Shown in pieces: positions 6,295-8,991 of a DNA stretch of 8,991 bases. Position 1 is the stretch's first letter, and each line of letters begins with the position of its first letter. The position numbers and the translations under genes were made by a program. The notes under the pieces are model-generated. The model saw nothing but the letters and a program-made list of their open reading frames with translations, was not told where the DNA came from and did not search any database. Source of the stretch: an uncultured Peptostreptococcaceae bacterium (GTDB lineage: Bacteria; Bacillota; Clostridia; Tissierellales; Peptoniphilaceae); assembly GCA_945910665.1 (NCBI GenBank), contig CAMDZK010000033.1, positions 1 through 8,991 of the forward strand. Direction: 5' to 3'.

Positions 6295-6482
6295 CAGAGT
6301 GTAGACAAACCCTAAATGTAGAAAAGTCGATCAGCTGGAGCTTCCTTCCGAGGCCATATCTTGACGTGTAATTTTTTCTAACACGGTGCGTAGCATCCGT
6401 GCTCGGCCGTGAGCGTGCCGAGGAAGGAACGCAAGCTGACCGACTTTGTCAACAGACTCAGAACTCCTTTCATAGGAGTCCT
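6272..6482. repeat. Exact 23-bp direct repeats (6272-6294 and 6460-6482) bracketing a palindromic element
   Basis: The two 23-bp copies, beginning AGAACTCCTTTCAT and ending AGGAGTCCT, are identical, and each contains the same 6-bp hairpin (second copy: 6463-6468 with 6474-6479). Only the left copy has the A-run that becomes a U-tract on the - strand, so only it is a complete terminator. The right copy, nearest the ATPase stop, lacks the tract. The identical copies suggest that an originally single hairpin was duplicated when the intervening 165 nt arrived or arose. Confidence 0.8.
6295..6459. other. Long imperfect palindrome, GC-rich, candidate mobile repeat or structured RNA
   Basis: No coding frame is visible. 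The two halves are complementary in nested blocks. GTAGACAAA (6301-6309) faces TTTGTCAACA (6445-6454). AAAGTCG (6323-6329) pairs with CGACTTT (6441-6447). TCAGCT (6331-6336) pairs with AGCTGA (6434-6439). TTCCTTCC (6342-6349) pairs with GGAAGGAA (6422-6429). GGC (6352-6354) pairs with GCC (6417-6419), with tandem G-A oppositions at 6350-6351/6420-6421. The centre holds further small hairpins: CGTGT/ACACG at 6365-6369/6381-6385, AGCA/TGCT at 6392-6395/6400-6403, and GCTC/GAGC at 6401-6404/6411-6414. The right half (6381-6445) is clearly more GC-rich than its surroundings. On the - strand it lies in the 3' untranslated region of the ABC operon, before the working terminator. Confidence 0.6.
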
Positions 6483-6498
6483 TTATAATTAAAAAGGG

Positions 6499-7449
6499 TT
6501 ATTTATTGGTTTGTGTCCCAACATAGTCCACGTCAAAGGCAAGTTTCACTGTATCGCCGACGTTTCTTGGAATAATGTGCTGATCGTTGAGCATTTCAAC
6601 TTGGAATTCTCTTCCGTTCATTGTGACAAAGTAAAAGATGCGGTCTCCTAAAAATTCGATTTTTTCGATGGTTGCATCTTTTCCCTCATTAGAAAAGTAG
6701 GTTCTTTGTGGCCTAGCGTAAGCATTTCCTTCAAGAGGGTTGTTGGCCCCTACAAAGGAGAGGACAAAATCTGTCGCTGGAGTTTCGTATAATTCTTGGG
6801 GTGTTCCTTCTTGCTCAAGCTCTCCTTGATTTAAGAGAATGACACGATCGGCAATGGCGAAGGCCTCATCTTGGTCGTGGGTGACAAAGAGCGTCGTCAA
6901 ATTAAAATGCTTTTGAATGCGTTCAATTTCTTCGCGCATGTGCAGACGTAGCTGCGCATCTAAATTGGAGAGAGGCTCATCCAATAAAAGTACTTTTGGT
7001 TCAAGGACCAAGCTTCTTGCTAAGGCGACCCGCTGCTGCTGCCCACCACTTAATGCGGAAGGGTATTTGTGTTCATGGCCATTTAATCGAACGAGTTCGA
7101 TGATCCTTTTTGTACGGTTTCCTGCTTCTGCTTTATTGGTGTTTGTGAATTTCAGACCGTACATAATATTCTGCAGAACCGTCATGTGGGGGAAGAGACC
7201 GTAGGACTGAAACACTGTGCTGACAGGGCGATGATGGGCGGGTCGATTAGTAATGTCTTCACCATCTAAAATGATTTTTCCTTCCATGGAATCTAAAAAT
7301 CCACCCACCGCGCGAAGGGCTGTTGTTTTTCCACAGCCACTGGGACCCAAAAGACAGAGGAGCTCACCTTCTTTGGCAGAGAAGGAAAGGTTTTTCACCG
7401 CATAGACTTCCCCGTATTGTTTTGTGAGATTATGGATTTCTAGAAACAT
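6499..7449 (-). CDS. ABC importer ATP-binding protein (FbpC/PotA-like, iron(III)- or phosphonate-type)
   Basis: Cytoplasmic ATPase that powers a binding-protein-dependent importer with the permease encoded just upstream. All nucleotide-binding motifs are intact in 316 residues: Walker A GPSGCGKT (35-42), Q-loop Q81, signature LSGGQQQR (133-140), Walker B VLLLDEP (153-159), D-loop SNLDA (161-165) and switch histidine H191. A C-terminal TOBE-like regulatory region occupies about 240-312, as in FbpC, PotA and MalK relatives. The ATG at 7449 lies inside the end of the permease gene (20-nt overlap) and has AAAGGA just upstream, indicating translational coupling. The FVGANNPLEG stretch and the fused two-domain permease partner favour the ferric-iron or 2-aminoethylphosphonate branch over the polyamine branch. 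The exact substrate cannot be read from the ATPase. Family assignment is firm, substrate weak. Confidence 0.92.
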   Translation of the reverse strand: MFLEIHNLTKQYGEVYAVKNLSFSAKEGELLCLLGPSGCGKTTALRAVGGFLDSMEGKIILDGEDITNRPAHHRPVSTVFQSYGLFPHMTVLQNIMYGLKFTNTNKAEAGNRTKRIIELVRLNGHEHKYPSALSGGQQQRVALARSLVLEPKVLLLDEPLSNLDAQLRLHMREEIERIQKHFNLTTLFVTHDQDEAFAIADRVILLNQGELEQEGTPQELYETPATDFVLSFVGANNPLEGNAYARPQRTYFSNEGKDATIEKIEFLGDRIFYFVTMNGREFQVEMLNDQHIIPRNVGDTVKLAFDVDYVGTQTNK

Positions 7450-8991
7450 CTTTCTTTCCTTTCAATATGAGCATAAATAATAGATTCACGACAACCACAA
7501 TGAGCATGAGAAGGACCGCAATCACGGCACCAACTCTGGTCTTACCTGATCGGAGTACATCAAACATAATGAGTGTCGCTAATTTTTGGCTTGGATACAC
7601 CAAGAAAATGATGGATCCTACCGTCGTCATCGTCGATGAAAAGTTGTTGATAAAGCTGACTAAAAAGCCCGATTTACTCATGGGCATGACGATGTCTTTC
7701 AACGATTGGATAGGATGTGCGCCCAAATCAGTCGCCGATTGCATGACATCATTTCCAACAGACAGCATAGAAGACTGTGCCACTTTTGTGGAAAACGGCA
7801 GCTGTTTGTAGACGACGTTCAAAATGACGATGGCAGCAGTTCCTACGAGACGAAGGGGAGGATTGCGAAATGCGAAAATGTATCCTAACCCTAGAAATGT
7901 CCCGGGAATAATATAAGGCATCGTAGCGATAAAATCGATGGCCGACAACCAATTCTTCTTCCGTAGAACTAAATAATAGGAAAGCAAGAAACCTAGCAAA
8001 CTCCCAAAAATACCGACAATCAAACTATACGCAATTGACCGAACAAAAGTCGTGGAAATATAGGGGAGAGTTTCTCGTAGATTGTCGAGAGAAAAGAACA
8101 TTTCGCCAAAGCGCATTTTTGTAAAGGCGGTGAGGAAAATTGACCCGTACTGTAAAAGTAGTGCCAGGACAAAAAACACTGCAGTCCCAGCAGTCAACCA
8201 ATATAAAAAGCCTGTGCGCTCAAGTTGAAGCGGGCCTTCAATGACAAGACGATCAGAGCCGACTTGCGTGTTTTTTAAATAGTTGCGATACAAGAGATAG
8301 GCGAAAAGGGCTGGTAAAAAGAGGAGGACATTCATAGCAGCGGCGCGAGTCACATTCCCGTAGGCCACCACGTTCATATACGCTTCGGTGGCAAGGGTAC
8401 TGTAAGACCCGCCGATAATTGTTGGCGTGGAAAAATCCGCTAACGAACGAACAAATGTAAGCATTATGACAACGGCAATGCCTGGCTTAATCATCGGAAG
8501 GACGACGTCTTTAATAATGCTCGACGTAGGCGCCCCCACGTCCTTTGCACTTAGGATGACAGCACGGTCAATATTTCGTATCACACCAGATAAAAGCAGT
8601 GCGTTTAGGGAAATAAATCCCAAGGTCTGCATAGCGACAATTCCCCAGTATCCATACGGATTTAAGGTAAGTCCCAAAAGATTATTGGTGATAAATCCTC
8701 TGCGACCAAATAAGCTTATATAGGCAATGGATGTGACAAAAGGAGGGGAAATCATTGTAAACAAAAGGGTGAGTTGAATGATTTTCGACAAGGTTTTTCT
8801 CGTAAATACGGCAGCCAATGCCACTGCTATGGAAAAAACTGTAGAAAGCATCGTCACAAGTACAGAGACTTTTAAACTATTGATGAGAAGTGGGGTCCCT
8901 GTGGAAAACAAATCCTTGTAATAACGAAAATCCCAGGCTCCATCAATCCTCACACTTTGAATCATCACCATCACGATGGGATATAAAATAA
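7430..8991 (-). CDS. ABC importer permease, double-domain FbpB type (5' end outside window)
   Basis: Membrane permease of an iron(III)- or 2-aminoethylphosphonate-type importer. Two binding-protein-dependent transport domains are fused in one chain, so a single polypeptide supplies both transmembrane halves. Two EAA loops contact the ATPase: SAKDVGAPTSSIIKDVVLPM and SATDLGAHPIQSLKDIVMPM, at about residues 142-161 and 413-432 counted from 8974. Many hydrophobic helices lie around them, and a hydrophilic linker lies near 231-255. The frame stays open beyond the GTG at 8974 to the window edge and reads I-L-Y-P-I, which completes a first transmembrane helix. The real start is therefore outside, and the GTG and ATG codons at 8974-8963 are internal. 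The stop overlaps the ATPase start by 20 nt. The substrate-binding protein is expected upstream, beyond 8991. Confidence 0.9.
   Translation of the reverse strand, partial: ILYPIVMVMIQSVRIDGAWDFRYYKDLFSTGTPLLINSLKVSVLVTMLSTVFSIAVALAAVFTRKTLSKIIQLTLLFTMISPPFVTSIAYISLFGRRGFITNNLLGLTLNPYGYWGIVAMQTLGFISLNALLLSGVIRNIDRAVILSAKDVGAPTSSIIKDVVLPMIKPGIAVVIMLTFVRSLADFSTPTIIGGSYSTLATEAYMNVVAYGNVTRAAAMNVLLFLPALFAYLLYRNYLKNTQVGSDRLVIEGPLQLERTGFLYWLTAGTAVFFVLALLLQYGSIFLTAFTKMRFGEMFFSLDNLRETLPYISTTFVRSIAYSLIVGIFGSLLGFLLSYYLVLRKKNWLSAIDFIATMPYIIPGTFLGLGYIFAFRNPPLRLVGTAAIVILNVVYKQLPFSTKVAQSSMLSVGNDVMQSATDLGAHPIQSLKDIVMPMSKSGFLVSFINNFSSTMTTVGSIIFLVYPSQKLATLIMFDVLRSGKTRVGAVIAVLLMLIVVVVNLLFMLILKGKKDVSRNP

Noticed and set aside
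6272..6482. CRISPR array
   Set aside because: There are only two repeat copies, 165 nt apart, with a palindromic rather than a spacer-like interior, and no cas genes.
8963..8974. GTG or ATG codons near 8974 as the start of the permease
   Set aside because: The frame continues to the window edge with residues that complete a transmembrane helix, so these codons are internal to a gene cut by the window.

Overview
The window looks like a chromosomal segment of a low-GC, anaerobic Bacillota (Firmicutes) species. The support is strong AGGAGG-type ribosome binding sites, rho-independent terminators, a class III fructose-1,6-bisphosphatase (a mainly Firmicutes family), and ferredoxin-linked enzymes typical of amino-acid-fermenting anaerobes. 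A member of the Erysipelotrichia or Clostridia would fit, but the sequence alone does not fix the genus.

Layout, left to right. Positions 1-912 (+) hold the C-terminal part of a class III fructose-1,6-bisphosphatase that starts before the window. Positions 1008-3412 (+) are a two-gene operon, iorA-iorB, encoding indolepyruvate:ferredoxin oxidoreductase. A 348-nt gap (3413-3760) separates it from the next, convergent operon. That gap is unusually rich in secondary structure: three terminator-like hairpins, a perfect 15-bp inverted repeat and further nested inverted repeats. Positions 6051-3761 (-) are a two-gene operon: a sulfide/dihydroorotate-dehydrogenase-like flavoprotein and a GltA-type flavoprotein. 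Together they look like NfnAB, the NADH-dependent reduced ferredoxin:NADP+ oxidoreductase. A 447-nt gap (6052-6498) holds the nfn leader and probable promoter, the terminator of the next operon, and a GC-rich long imperfect palindrome bracketed by two exact 23-bp copies of a terminator hairpin. Positions 8991-6499 (-) hold the end of an ABC importer operon: a double-domain FbpB-type permease, cut by the window edge, and its FbpC-type ATPase.

How the genes fit together: IorAB oxidatively decarboxylates aryl-pyruvates (products of aromatic amino-acid transamination) to aryl-acetyl-CoA and reduces ferredoxin. NfnAB uses reduced ferredoxin plus NADH to make NADPH by electron bifurcation. The pair can therefore be read as a ferredoxin source and a ferredoxin sink; this is inference from gene proximity. 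The ABC importer (ferric iron or phosphonate-like substrates) is a separate unit, and its substrate-binding protein is not in the window.

All protein-coding genes belong to known families. The least explained material is in the two intergenic regions, chiefly the palindromic element at 6295-6459 and the multi-hairpin block at 3454-3584.
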